Below, in pieces: positions 8,846 to 17,018 of a stretch of DNA of 64,000 nucleotides. The stretch spans positions 1 through 64,000 of the forward strand of contig NZ_JARBUY010000007.1 in NCBI RefSeq assembly GCF_028882255.1, written 5' to 3'. Numbering within the stretch: position 1 is the stretch's first letter; each line of letters opens with the position of its first letter. The stretch is from Maribacter polysaccharolyticus. GTDB taxonomy: Bacteria; Bacteroidota; Bacteroidia; Flavobacteriales; Flavobacteriaceae. Under the pieces are notes generated by a model that worked only from the letters and a program-made list of their open reading frames with translations, made no database searches and had not been told where the DNA came from. The translations under genes and the position numbers were made by a program.

Positions 8846-8853
8846 TATTTTTG
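8846..8853 (+). promoter_or_regulatory. -7 promoter box of the Smr gene
   Basis: TATTTTTG matches TAnnTTTG, 17 bases before the ATG at 8871, so the leader would be only about a dozen bases. Confidence 0.5.
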
Positions 8854-8870
8854 GGGTATAAAATAAATTT

Positions 8871-9419
8871 ATGCGGCTTTTTAAAGTAGGGGATAAGGTA
8901 GAGGTGCTCGATGGAATGGAACATGGGGTCGTGGTCACGGTAAACGGTACTGAAATCACCATTGAAACCGAAGATGGTTTCGAAATGCAATTTGCCGATA
9001 ATGAATTGGTTAAAATACCCCATACCGATGCCATACGGGTAACGAACTATGAAGTGGCCCGGGTCAAGTCGGAAAAGGAAGTAACCAAAAAAAAGAAAAC
9101 GACCGTTTTTAAGGCTAAGGAACGCAATGCCCCCAAAATGGAAGTTGATCTACATATTAACCAATTGGTAAAATCCCCCAAGGGGATGAGCAATTATGAG
9201 ATGTTGAATTTACAAATGGAAACGGCTAAGCGCCAATTGGAATTTGCCATGCAAAAACGCATACAAAAAGTGGTCTTTATCCATGGGGTCGGTGAAGGGG
9301 TCCTTAAGGAAGAACTCCATTTTCTGTTCGGTCGGTACGACAATATAAAATATTATGATGCCGATTACCAAAAATACGGATTGGGGGCTACCGAGATCTA
9401 TATTTACCAAAATAGCTGA
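8871..9419 (+). CDS. Smr/MutS2-type domain protein
   Basis: A 182-residue protein with an N-terminal small beta-barrel-like part (FKVGDKVEVLDGMEHGVV, about residues 4-50), a Lys-rich linker (65-85) and a C-terminal Smr domain. The Smr motifs are VDLH at 92-95 and the glycine loop HGVGEG at 138-143. Smr domains of MutS2 and related proteins nick nucleic acid or cleave mRNA on stalled ribosomes; which applies here is not known. There is no MutS ATPase part, so it is a stand-alone Smr protein. It converges with the lipoprotein gene that follows. Confidence 0.87.
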   Translation: MRLFKVGDKVEVLDGMEHGVVVTVNGTEITIETEDGFEMQFADNELVKIPHTDAIRVTNYEVARVKSEKEVTKKKKTTVFKAKERNAPKMEVDLHINQLVKSPKGMSNYEMLNLQMETAKRQLEFAMQKRIQKVVFIHGVGEGVLKEELHFLFGRYDNIKYYDADYQKYGLGATEIYIYQNS

Positions 9420-9421
9420 AA

Positions 9422-9925
9422 CTATTCCGTGGAGGTGGTGACGCTACCAAAATTTTCAATACTTAAATCGGTAATTCGGGTGTTTTCGGAAGTAACGAAA
9501 GAAATGTCACCTAAGGTAATCTCATGGGTGTAGGTAATGGAATCATCAGTGGTTGTGGTGATATAGACATAACCGCTTTCGGCTTCCATTTCCTCTTCTA
9601 CGAAAGGTGTGGAATCCGGAATGATATTGCAAAAATAATCGCTGTCCACATCATCGGAAAAAAGGCGATAGGTCAAGGAGGAGTCATCTGGGATTTCACT
9701 GGTTATCGTTGATTCTGAAACTTCATTCAGCAATACGTCGTCGGGTAAAACAAGGATCAGGGCCTCATCATCACTGATTTTGAACAGCACGGTCGTTACC
9801 CCTACGGTAACATCGTCACAGTACTCGATGTCCTCACTGTCGAAATCAATGGTCTCAATCTGTAAATCACCATCACTACACGAAAGAAGCAAGGCGAATA
9901 GGCATAAAATAAATAGGTTTTTCAT
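9422..9925 (-). CDS. Lipoprotein of unknown function
   Basis: A 167-residue protein with a signal peptide and lipobox (MKNLFILCLFALLLSCS, Cys at 16). The mature part is strongly acidic, rich in Asp, Glu, Ser and Thr, and predicted beta. Cys residues at EYCDD and DYFCNI could form a disulfide. I do not recognise the family. Its stop is two bases from that of the Smr gene. A -7 box ends four bases before the ATG, as in rlmD, so the mRNA may be leaderless. Confidence 0.75.
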   Translation of the reverse strand: MKNLFILCLFALLLSCSDGDLQIETIDFDSEDIEYCDDVTVGVTTVLFKISDDEALILVLPDDVLLNEVSESTITSEIPDDSSLTYRLFSDDVDSDYFCNIIPDSTPFVEEEMEAESGYVYITTTTDDSITYTHEITLGDISFVTSENTRITDLSIENFGSVTTSTE

Positions 9926-9929
9926 GCCT

Positions 9930-9937
9930 CAAATTTA
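9930..9937 (-). promoter_or_regulatory. -7 promoter box next to the lipoprotein start codon
   Basis: On the minus strand TAAATTTG matches TAnnTTTG and leaves four bases before the ATG at 9925. No good -33 element is seen. Confidence 0.4.
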
Positions 9938-9993
9938 AATCAAATAAACAATAAGTTTATCTACTTTGGGATAGATTTTACATTTTAATCCTT

Positions 9994-10001
9994 TAATTTT
10001 G
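9994..10001 (+). promoter_or_regulatory. -7 promoter box of the cysteine desulfurase gene
   Basis: TAATTTTG matches TAnnTTTG, 26 bases before the ATG at 10028. A TTTG at 9965-9968 is 25 bases upstream, slightly beyond the usual spacing. Confidence 0.5.
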
Positions 10002-10027
10002 CCCATCTTTTAGATGTAAGCCTACCC

Positions 10028-11176
10028 ATGAAAAATGTTTATCTAGACAATGCGGCCACCACCCGGGTCAGGGATGAAGTCGTTCTGCGAATGCAAGGCG
10101 TATTGACAGATTGTTATGGGAATCCGTCGTCGACGTACGGTCAGGGCCGTAAAGCCAAAACGGCCGTTGAAACCGCGCGTAAAACCATAGCCAAAGAACT
10201 AAAGGCCCACCCCTCTGAGGTCATTTTCACTTCCGGTGGGACCGAGGCGGATAATATGGTACTCAGGAGTGCCGTTCGCGATTTGGGGGTCGAAACCATT
10301 ATAACCTCCAAAATTGAGCATCATGCGGTATTGCATACGGCCCAGGATCTCGTAGCCGATCATGGCATTGCCGTAAAATATGTCGCACTCGATGAAAGCG
10401 GCAATCCACAAACCTCCCATTTACAGGAATTGTTGCAAGAAGACGATACCAAAAAAATGGTAAGTCTCATGCAGGTCAATAATGAGATCGGTAACTTATT
10501 GGCGATTGACGAAGTGGTTAAAATGTGTAAGGCGAACGGGGCGTTGTTCCATTCCGATACGGTTCAGGCCATTGGGCATTATAAATGGGACGTGAGTAAG
10601 ACACCTATAGATTTTTTGGTCGCTTCGGCCCATAAGTTCCACGGCCCTAAGGGGGTCGGCTTTTTATTTGTACGCCAACATTCGGGATTGAAACCGATGA
10701 TTTCCGGGGGAGGTCAGGAAAGGGGACTTCGGGCTGGCACCGAAGCCGTACATAATATAGTAGGTCTTGAAGAGGCGTTTAAAATCGCCTATCGAAATCT
10801 TGCGGAAGAACGGACCTATATTGAGGGACTCAAACGCTATTTCATCGATCAGGTAAGGCAACAGATACCCGGGGTGTTTTTTAACGGACTTTCAGGTTCC
10901 ATGGAAAAGAGTACCTACACGTTGGTAAATATCGGTTTGCCTTTGGATGATGATAAGACAAAAATGCTTTTGTTCAATTTGGACATGAAAGGCATCTCTT
11001 GTTCCAAAGGCAGTGCGTGCCAATCAGGTAGTGATGCAGGGTCCCATGTGCTGAATGAATTGCTCAGTGAAGAAGCGCTCAAAAAAACGTCGTTGAGATT
11101 TTCATTTTCCAGCTACAATGGTATCGAAGAGTTGGATTATACGATCGGGGTGTTAAAGGAGTTGGTGGAAGGTTAA
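10028..11176 (+). CDS. Cysteine desulfurase (NifS/IscS class)
   Basis: A 382-residue class V PLP aminotransferase-fold enzyme that takes sulfur from cysteine for Fe-S cluster or thio-nucleoside synthesis. YLDNAATT opens the fold and FTSGGTEADN at 67-76 binds PLP. The lysine is K203 in SAHKFHGPKG, and the catalytic cysteine is C331 in KGSACQSG, within the short loop typical of group I (IscS/NifS). No isc or suf genes are nearby, so its partner is unknown. It overlaps the convergent downstream gene by four bases. Confidence 0.92.
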   Translation: MKNVYLDNAATTRVRDEVVLRMQGVLTDCYGNPSSTYGQGRKAKTAVETARKTIAKELKAHPSEVIFTSGGTEADNMVLRSAVRDLGVETIITSKIEHHAVLHTAQDLVADHGIAVKYVALDESGNPQTSHLQELLQEDDTKKMVSLMQVNNEIGNLLAIDEVVKMCKANGALFHSDTVQAIGHYKWDVSKTPIDFLVASAHKFHGPKGVGFLFVRQHSGLKPMISGGGQERGLRAGTEAVHNIVGLEEAFKIAYRNLAEERTYIEGLKRYFIDQVRQQIPGVFFNGLSGSMEKSTYTLVNIGLPLDDDKTKMLLFNLDMKGISCSKGSACQSGSDAGSHVLNELLSEEALKKTSLRFSFSSYNGIEELDYTIGVLKELVEG

Positions 11177-11832
11177 TCTTTGTTCTTGTCCTTGTCTTTT
11201 TTCTTTTCCCGGTCATACGGAAATTTTCGTGCGGCAAGTTTCATCATCTTGTCGATTAAATCAAAAGTGTTCTTCCCTGTCTTTTTATCGATTTTTTTCT
11301 CGTATTTCCAAAGTAACTTGCCGGATTGCCCATCACTTATCTTAATGCCGATTCGGCCATAATAGGAATCCCCCATGAAATAATCCATAAAATTGAATTC
11401 CGTTGGGACACCTTTGGACAATAGGATGTTGAGATCTATGCTGCCGCTGATTATACCATCGACCTGTAAAATTTCACTTAGCTGTTTCGTAGTATAGATG
11501 TCAATATTTTCGTAGGTAATATTGTGCTGGGCCAGCATGGCATTGGTGTTCTTGGTATTTTGGAACTCGACGGAAAATTTCTTTTTCGTCTTCCGTTTGG
11601 AGAAATAGGTTTCCAGGGCATTTTGAACGGTATAACCTTCTTTCTCCTTCAATCGTTCCAATTCATCTTTTGGGATATCATGTTTTAAATCCAAATTGGT
11701 TAGGAATGGTAAAATGGCCAAAACTTTATGATCCTGACTTAACCGATCAAAATTCTTATGTTCATAGATATTTTTTTGGGCACTTACCAAATAACCGCTC
11801 ATGAGGAGCATCAATACAAATAACTTTTTCAT
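11173..11832 (-). CDS. Exported protein of unknown function, CsgG/DUF799-like in outline
   Basis: A 219-residue protein. The ATG at 11832 gives MKKLFVLMLLMSGYLVSAQ, a clear signal peptide; a longer frame to 11865 would bury it. HKVLAILPF near the mature N-terminus, QLSEILQVDGIISGSI in the middle and GKLLWKYEKK later resemble the layout of CsgG/DUF799-type periplasmic proteins, in which the DGIISGSI segment is the shared core. That likeness is an impression, not a firm assignment. The C-terminus is a run of Lys and Asp. Function unknown. Confidence 0.7.
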   Translation of the reverse strand: MKKLFVLMLLMSGYLVSAQKNIYEHKNFDRLSQDHKVLAILPFLTNLDLKHDIPKDELERLKEKEGYTVQNALETYFSKRKTKKKFSVEFQNTKNTNAMLAQHNITYENIDIYTTKQLSEILQVDGIISGSIDLNILLSKGVPTEFNFMDYFMGDSYYGRIGIKISDGQSGKLLWKYEKKIDKKTGKNTFDLIDKMMKLAARKFPYDREKKKDKDKNKD

Positions 11833-11861
11833 TTCATCAATTGTTGACGGCTGTTTCTTTT

Positions 11862-12508
11862 TCACATCCGCATTTTAAGTCGTACGTTCCATACCCGACT
11901 TGTCCTATAATTGGGAACGGCAAAATTCATTTTTGCCCTTTACATCCTTGATCCATGTATTGGTGATCGAGTTTTGGTTATTGAACAGATTAAAGATTTC
12001 GAAACCAACACTCACTTCCTTAAATCCATGAAACCAAGGGTTTTTTCCATAATTGTTTTTCCCGGCTACAAAAATATGTGAAATTCCTAAATCTGCACGT
12101 TTATAATCCCTTAATCTATTCTGAAAAATATAAGGATCGGCATAACTGTGCGATCCCCTTGGGAACCCCGGTAGTATAAACGGGATTGAGGTGCATTTTT
12201 AAATTCATGATGGCGGGTACATCATCCTGGAAAAGAATCCCCAATTTGGAAGTTGGTCGATTGTTCTCGATAAAATTCCTTGCCATGGCACTTTCATAGG
12301 TAACAGGCGGGAATTCAAAAGCAGTTTCGGGTTGGTTGTTGGTATATTCGATAGGCGGGGGCGTACCGAAAAACCTGCTGAATCCATATAAAAGGATTCC
12401 CTTAGTCGGTCGCGAATGTCTTCATGGGTGTATTTTACACCCCATTCCAATGTTCTTTTTCCGTTAAAAACGCTTCCCCGTTGTTCCAGATTAACGATCA
12501 GGGCATTT
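11862..12508 (-). pseudogene. Decayed C-terminal part of a TonB-dependent receptor
   Basis: No full open frame covers this stretch, but pieces in three frames on the minus strand join into the C-terminal third of a TonB-dependent receptor. In order they read TLEWGVKYTHEDIRDRLRE, YESAMARNFIENNRPTSK, then RADLGISHIF and FEIFNLFNNQNSITNTWIKD, and last AVPNYRTSRVWNVRLKM, the usual end of the last barrel strand. At least three frameshifts and an in-frame stop at 12506-12508 break it, and the signal, plug and most of the barrel are absent. It begins about seven bases after the M23 peptidase stop, so the intact receptor was probably the next gene in that operon. Confidence 0.85.
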
Positions 12509-12515
12509 CAAGGTG

Positions 12516-14210
12516 TTAATTTCTATAAAAGGTTACCTCGTAGGTGGTACTGTTCCCTACATTGTCCTTAACGTTGACCTTTAGCAGGCATTGTTTTTTA
12601 TCCAAAATCCTATCGTCGAAATTATAGGTTAAGGTTTTGGTTTTGGGTTCGTACTCCATAAGGATCCATTCCCCGTTCAAAGTTGCGGAATACGTATCGA
12701 TACCGCTGAGGTCATCCGAGATCATTAGGCTTAAATAACGGTAGTTGGTAAGCCATTGTTTATTTTTAAAGTTTTTCGTCCTGATCTTAGGGGCAATGGT
12801 ATCCTTGACCAGGGTGTAGGTGCCCAAGTTTCGGGTTCGTGTGCTGAATGTATTGCCCCTTTTATAGGTAGACGTATAGCTGGGTTTCAAATGTTTGTCC
12901 AATCGGGCAATGAAAAGTTGTTTGCGTTCTTCCTCGGTATATTTCGAAACATCGAAGGTCATGGTGAAATTCTTGTGGGCCGGTACGTGATTGTTATGTA
13001 CCTTGACCGTATCGTTGCCTTTTTCCAGATCTATATAGAAATCTTCGTAGAAGGTATTGGCTGGGAAATATACTTTCGCCAATCCCAAATCGTAATTATT
13101 GGGGCGTTTGGCAATCAGGTAGTTATCGGTTTTGGGATTTTCATCCTTGATTTTAAGGTCTTGTTTTTTCCCTTCTACCGGAATGATCAATTTGGTCAAA
13201 TTACCTTCCCAATCGTAAATCAAAATTTCAACGGTATAGGAAAGTCCTTCATTCACAACGATTTTGCCGTCATTGACCAAAGTGTTGTAGATGCTCAGAT
13301 GGTTGCCCGGACTTTTAAAGCATTTTTGGATACGTTGTCGGTATTTGCCAAAGTGATCGTAATCTATCAATGTGTTGATATAGCGTGTTTCCGCAAAGGA
13401 GAAACTCTCAAAATCATATTCCGTATTTACCTGGCCATTCACTACCTGCCGTACCGAATACACGCCATTTTTGTTTGCGGCCAGATCTTGGCGGTCAAAA
13501 CCGATAAAACCAAAACCAATCGTTCCGAGGGCAGTAACTTTGTCGGCAAGGAAAGAACCGTCTTTTTGACGCGTAAAGTTGATCTGTGTTTTCGTGGCAC
13601 TTTGGTTAAGTTGGGCATTTTCGGATAACGGATAACCATAAAGGCCTACCAAAGTCGGGTTGGTGGCATCCCTTACCTCTAGGCCGTACATTAGGGGATT
13701 CGTGGGTTTTTCCGAAATGCTGTTCCTTATTTCAAAATGTAAATGGGGACCCGATGAACCACCCGTATTTCCACTATAAGCAATGATTTCACCTTTTTTA
13801 AGTTCAATCTCCCCATACTCGGGAAAAGCCTCCACTTCGTACGACTTTTTACTGTATTGTAACTTTTTTATGTACTCCTCGATTTTTGGGGCGAATTTCT
13901 GTAAATGGCCATAAACCGAAGTGTACCCGTTGGGGTGGGCTACATATAAGACTTTTCCGTATCCCCATAATGCCACTTTGATCCTTGTTACCGTACCGTT
14001 TCCTATGGCGTACACGGGCAGTCCCTGTCTTTGCTGGGTTTTTATGTCGATTCCGGAATGGAAATGATTGCTGCGTAGTTCGCCGAAAGTGCCTGCCAGT
14101 ACCAAAGGAATGTCCAGGGGAGGACGGAATTCCTCCATCGGATATGCAGCGTCCTGGGCCGAAATACCCAGTGAAAAAAGTAATAGAAAAATAAGAAATC
14201 TTTTGCCCAT
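12516..14210 (-). CDS. M23 family (LytM-type) metallopeptidase, exported
   Basis: A 564-residue protein with signal peptide MGKRFLIFLLLFSLGISAQ. The M23 domain covers about residues 30-175 and has the zinc ligands H51 and D55 (HSGID) and H158 in HLHFE, with H102 in YGHL. Such enzymes cut peptidoglycan cross-links. The remaining 390 residues are beta-rich with Ig-like stretches (for example around DDLSGIDTYSATLNGEWI) and are probably for binding or positioning. Length and layout fit a large flavobacterial M23 subgroup. It is followed by the receptor pseudogene and preceded by a 271-base leader region with three GAATACG copies. Confidence 0.9.
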   Translation of the reverse strand: MGKRFLIFLLLFSLGISAQDAAYPMEEFRPPLDIPLVLAGTFGELRSNHFHSGIDIKTQQRQGLPVYAIGNGTVTRIKVALWGYGKVLYVAHPNGYTSVYGHLQKFAPKIEEYIKKLQYSKKSYEVEAFPEYGEIELKKGEIIAYSGNTGGSSGPHLHFEIRNSISEKPTNPLMYGLEVRDATNPTLVGLYGYPLSENAQLNQSATKTQINFTRQKDGSFLADKVTALGTIGFGFIGFDRQDLAANKNGVYSVRQVVNGQVNTEYDFESFSFAETRYINTLIDYDHFGKYRQRIQKCFKSPGNHLSIYNTLVNDGKIVVNEGLSYTVEILIYDWEGNLTKLIIPVEGKKQDLKIKDENPKTDNYLIAKRPNNYDLGLAKVYFPANTFYEDFYIDLEKGNDTVKVHNNHVPAHKNFTMTFDVSKYTEEERKQLFIARLDKHLKPSYTSTYKRGNTFSTRTRNLGTYTLVKDTIAPKIRTKNFKNKQWLTNYRYLSLMISDDLSGIDTYSATLNGEWILMEYEPKTKTLTYNFDDRILDKKQCLLKVNVKDNVGNSTTYEVTFYRN

Positions 14211-14241
14211 GTTTTTTTTTGATCTTGGAAATCTTGTATTC

Positions 14242-14283
14242 GAATACGACGTATAAATAGTAAGAATACGGTATTGGAATACG
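14242..14283. repeat. Three GAATACG direct repeats upstream of the M23 gene
   Basis: GAATACG occurs at 14242-14248, 14264-14270 and 14277-14283, spaced 22 and 13 bases start to start. The first copy lies in the palindrome GTATTCGAATAC. They lie 30-75 bases before the M23 start, where an operator could be. No known factor is assigned. Confidence 0.35.
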
Positions 14284-14426
14284 TAAATAAGCGATAAAAT
14301 TAATCAGATGGAAACAATTAACCGCCATCAAGGGTCAAAAACTGTCCGGAATTCGGAATGTTTCATCTTTTATGGCTCTTAATATCAGTATTTAAAGTAA
14401 TACTTAAAGATTATTTTGAAAAAGTA

Positions 14427-14457
14427 TTGCCCAGTGTTTATATCTATGTTAACTTTG
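14427..14457 (+). promoter_or_regulatory. Promoter of the coiled-coil/zapA operon
   Basis: TTG at 14427-14429 and TAACTTTG at 14450-14457 are 20 bases apart, the best -33/-7 pair in the window. The start would be near 14462, which excludes an in-frame ATG at 14416 and supports 14482. Confidence 0.7.
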
Positions 14458-14481
14458 TGTAATAGGCATTGGGTATTGTAT

Positions 14482-14772
14482 ATGAGCGAATTGGTCAAAA
14501 TTGTTGATTCCTTGGAAAACAAAGTCAGTAAGTTGTTACATCAATTACAGATGTTGCAACATGCTAATGAGAAGTTGAAAGAGGAACTGGTTTCTACTAG
14601 AAACCAAATGCATTTGACCGAGAAAGTTGTTTTCGAATGGGAACAAAAGTATAATTCACTCAAACTTGCAAATTCGATGCTTGGCAGTAATACAAATAAA
14701 ACAGAAGCTAAGCTTAAGATAAATACATTAATCAGGGAGTTGGATCATTGTATTTCCCAACTTGCTGAATAA
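14482..14772 (+). CDS. Small coiled-coil protein upstream of zapA
   Basis: A 96-residue protein that is almost all alpha-helix. Heptad-like Leu, Ile and Val spacing from about residue 5 to 60 (LVKIVDSLENKVSKLLHQL and on) predicts a coiled coil. It lies 13 bases before zapA under the same promoter. By size, fold and neighbour it resembles ZapB-type division proteins, which bind ZapA in E. coli, but I see no clear ZapB signature, so this is an inference from context. The start at 14482 follows the promoter. Confidence 0.75.
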   Translation: MSELVKIVDSLENKVSKLLHQLQMLQHANEKLKEELVSTRNQMHLTEKVVFEWEQKYNSLKLANSMLGSNTNKTEAKLKINTLIRELDHCISQLAE

Positions 14773-14785
14773 GGTTAAAATTAAA

Positions 14786-15082
14786 ATGTCAGAAAGGCTC
14801 AAAATCAAACTTTCGATTGCTGATAGGGTGTATCCCTTGACAATCGATCCCAGCCAAGAGGAGGGATTGCGTAAAGCCGCGAAGAATATTGAGCAATTGG
14901 CAAAAAAATTTGAACAGAGTTATGCCGTAAGGGACAAACAGGATGTACTTGCAATGTGTGCATTGCAGTTTGCATCCAAAATTGAACAGCGTGGTATAGA
15001 TCAATCTGAAGGCAATCAAGAGGCCACTGCTCGATTAAGGGCATTGGACGAATTGTTGGATTCAAAGCTAGGTATTAAATAA
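14786..15082 (+). CDS. zapA: Cell division protein ZapA
   Basis: A 98-residue ZapA. The N-terminal part has the family pattern KIKLSIADRVYPLTIDPSQEE, then a helix with GLRKAAKNIEQLAKKF, then the C-terminal dimerization helix. ZapA bundles FtsZ filaments at the division ring in the cytoplasm. The ATG at 14786 was chosen because the upstream start at 14762 lies inside the previous gene and adds residues not seen in the family. A 6S-like RNA follows, as zapA and 6S RNA are also neighbours in E. coli. Confidence 0.9.
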   Translation: MSERLKIKLSIADRVYPLTIDPSQEEGLRKAAKNIEQLAKKFEQSYAVRDKQDVLAMCALQFASKIEQRGIDQSEGNQEATARLRALDELLDSKLGIK

Positions 15083-15110
15083 AATAAGTTCTTTTAAATA
15101 ACAATAAGTT

Positions 15111-15280
15111 ACTGCCCACATTGGTATTATCTTTTGACAAACTCAACATTAATTAGTTTAAAAAGGGTGAGTTTAGATTGTAAAAGCAGGCCTTACTCGT
15201 ATAAGGATCCTTGATCAGTCTGTTAGCCCTAAACCTGTTTACAGGAGTTTGTACAAAACTTCCCCAATGTGGGTTTTTTT
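15111..15280 (+). ncRNA. ssrS: 6S-like regulatory RNA (6S-Flavo type)
   Basis: The 219-base gap between zapA and rny folds into one long rod. CCCACATTGG at 15115-15124 pairs fully with CCAATGTGGG at 15264-15273. After near-symmetric internal loops of 12 and 11 bases, ACAAACTC at 15137-15144 pairs with GAGTTTGT at 15245-15252. A smaller apical hairpin CCTTA/TAAGG lies near 15191-15206. A T run at 15274-15281 ends it. A 160-170-base rod with a large central bubble, right after zapA, is what 6S RNA looks like; 6S binds and sequesters the housekeeping RNA polymerase. The identity is inferred from structure and place. Confidence 0.75.
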
Positions 15281-15301
15281 TATATTATAAATATTCAAAT
15301 T

Positions 15302-16870
15302 ATGGACATTACCACACTTATATTAGTCGCAATCGGAGGCCTGGTCATAGGGTTCATTATTGCGAAGTTTTTGGAGAAAGGAAAGGCTTCAAAGACCATC
15401 AGCAATGCGAAAAAAGAAGCCAGTTCAATCCTGAAAGAGGCTAAACTCGAAGGGGAGAACGTTAAGAAAGACAAGATTCTGCAGGCTAAGGAGAAGTTCT
15501 TGGAATTAAAGGCCGAGCATGAGAAAGTCATCATCAACAAGGATAAGAAGATCGCTGAGGCGGAAAAGCGGACAAGGGACAAGGAATCCCAAGTCAGCAA
15601 CGAGCTGGCGAAGAACAGGAAACTCAACGAGCAGTTAGAGCGAAAAATAAAGGATATTGCCCATCGGGAAGAATTCTTCGAGAAAAAGCAAGAAGAGTTG
15701 GAAAAACTGCATAACAATCAGGTACAGCAGTTGGAGGTGATTTCTGGATTGTCTGCCGACGAAGCAAAAAGCCAGTTGATGGAATCGTTGAAAGAGAATG
15801 CAAAGACCGATGCCATGGCGTATTTGCAAACCACCATGGAGGAAGCGAAATTAACAGCCCAGCAAGAAGCACGAAAAATCGTTATCAATACCATTCAGCG
15901 AATCGGTACGGAGGAAGCTGTGGAGAATTGTGTATCGGTGTTTAATTTGGAATCGGACGATGTAAAAGGACGTATCATTGGTCGTGAGGGTCGTAATATA
16001 CGGGCCATTGAGGCCGCTACGGGGGTAGAGATCATCGTTGACGATACCCCGGAGGCCATTATTCTTTCTTGTTTTGATTCCGTCCGAAGGGAAATAGCAA
16101 GATTGTCGTTGCATAAATTGGTGACCGATGGTAGAATCCATCCAGCACGTATCGAGGAAATCGTGCGTAAGACCGAAAAACAAATAGAACAAGAGATCGT
16201 GGAGATAGGGAAACGTACGGTTATCGATTTAGGTATCCACGGACTGCATCCCGAACTGATCAAAGCGGTCGGTAGGATGAAATACCGTTCTTCTTATGGC
16301 CAAAACCTACTGCAACACTCCAGGGAGGTTGCCAAACTATGTGGTGTGATGGCAGCGGAATTAGGATTGAACCCCAAATTGGCCAAAAGGGCCGGACTTT
16401 TACATGATATCGGAAAGGTGCCGAATACAGAGGCCGAGGTAGAAACCCCACATGCCATTCTAGGGATGCAATGGGCCGAGAAATACGGTGAAAAACCAGA
16501 CGTGTGCAACGCAATAGGTGCCCACCACGATGAAATTGAAATGAAGACCTTGATATCCCCGATCATCCAGGTTTGCGATGCGATCAGCGGAGCAAGACCA
16601 GGAGCGCGTAGACAGGTATTGGATTCCTATATCCAACGTCTTAAGGATTTGGAGGAAATCGCTTTTGCCTTCAATGGGGTACAAAAGGCGTATGCGATCC
16701 AAGCAGGAAGGGAACTTCGTGTAATTGTGGAAAGTGAAAAGGTGAGCGATGATAAGGCCGCCCAATTATCATTTGAGATATCCCAAAAAATACAGACCGA
16801 TATGACCTATCCAGGTCAGGTTAAGGTGACCGTAATCAGGGAAACCCGATCGGTAAATGTCGCGAAATAA
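15302..16870 (+). CDS. rny: Ribonuclease Y
   Basis: A 522-residue endoribonuclease that starts mRNA decay at the membrane. It has an N-terminal membrane helix (about residues 3-22), a long coiled coil (25-195), a KH RNA-binding domain with [10 protein letters not shown] at 223-232, and an HD domain with the metal-binding H368-D369 in LLHDIGK. Length and order are normal. The ATG at 15302 places the membrane helix at the N-terminus; an alternative start at 15269 falls inside the 6S-like RNA terminator. A terminator follows the stop. Confidence 0.95.
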   Translation: MDITTLILVAIGGLVIGFIIAKFLEKGKASKTISNAKKEASSILKEAKLEGENVKKDKILQAKEKFLELKAEHEKVIINKDKKIAEAEKRTRDKESQVSNELAKNRKLNEQLERKIKDIAHREEFFEKKQEELEKLHNNQVQQLEVISGLSADEAKSQLMESLKENAKTDAMAYLQTTMEEAKLTAQQEARKIVINTIQRIGTEEAVENCVSVFNLESDDVKGRIIGREGRNIRAIEAATGVEIIVDDTPEAIILSCFDSVRREIARLSLHKLVTDGRIHPARIEEIVRKTEKQIEQEIVEIGKRTVIDLGIHGLHPELIKAVGRMKYRSSYGQNLLQHSREVAKLCGVMAAELGLNPKLAKRAGLLHDIGKVPNTEAEVETPHAILGMQWAEKYGEKPDVCNAIGAHHDEIEMKTLISPIIQVCDAISGARPGARRQVLDSYIQRLKDLEEIAFAFNGVQKAYAIQAGRELRVIVESEKVSDDKAAQLSFEISQKIQTDMTYPGQVKVTVIRETRSVNVAK

Positions 16871-16892
16871 CAATTTCGTGTCATAGGAAGAT

Positions 16893-16917
16893 AAAAAGGG
16901 GCTTAAGGCCCCTTTTT
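16893..16917 (+). terminator. Rho-independent terminator after rny
   Basis: AAAAAGGGG at 16893-16901 pairs with CCCCTTTTT at 16909-16917, with a loop of seven bases. Confidence 0.8.
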
Positions 16918-17018
16918 CAGCTTGTTATGGGGAAATACATTTTGGATAAAGTATGACCGATGTCATTTTTTATCAAAATCGTTTAAGGTAAAATTGCAGT
17001 TAATTTTAAAGCCTGGTG

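Noticed and set aside
12756-13628. Plus-strand open frame of 290 codons
   Set aside because: It lies fully antisense to the M23 peptidase gene, which has clear motifs; the frame has no recognisable domain and is a shadow.
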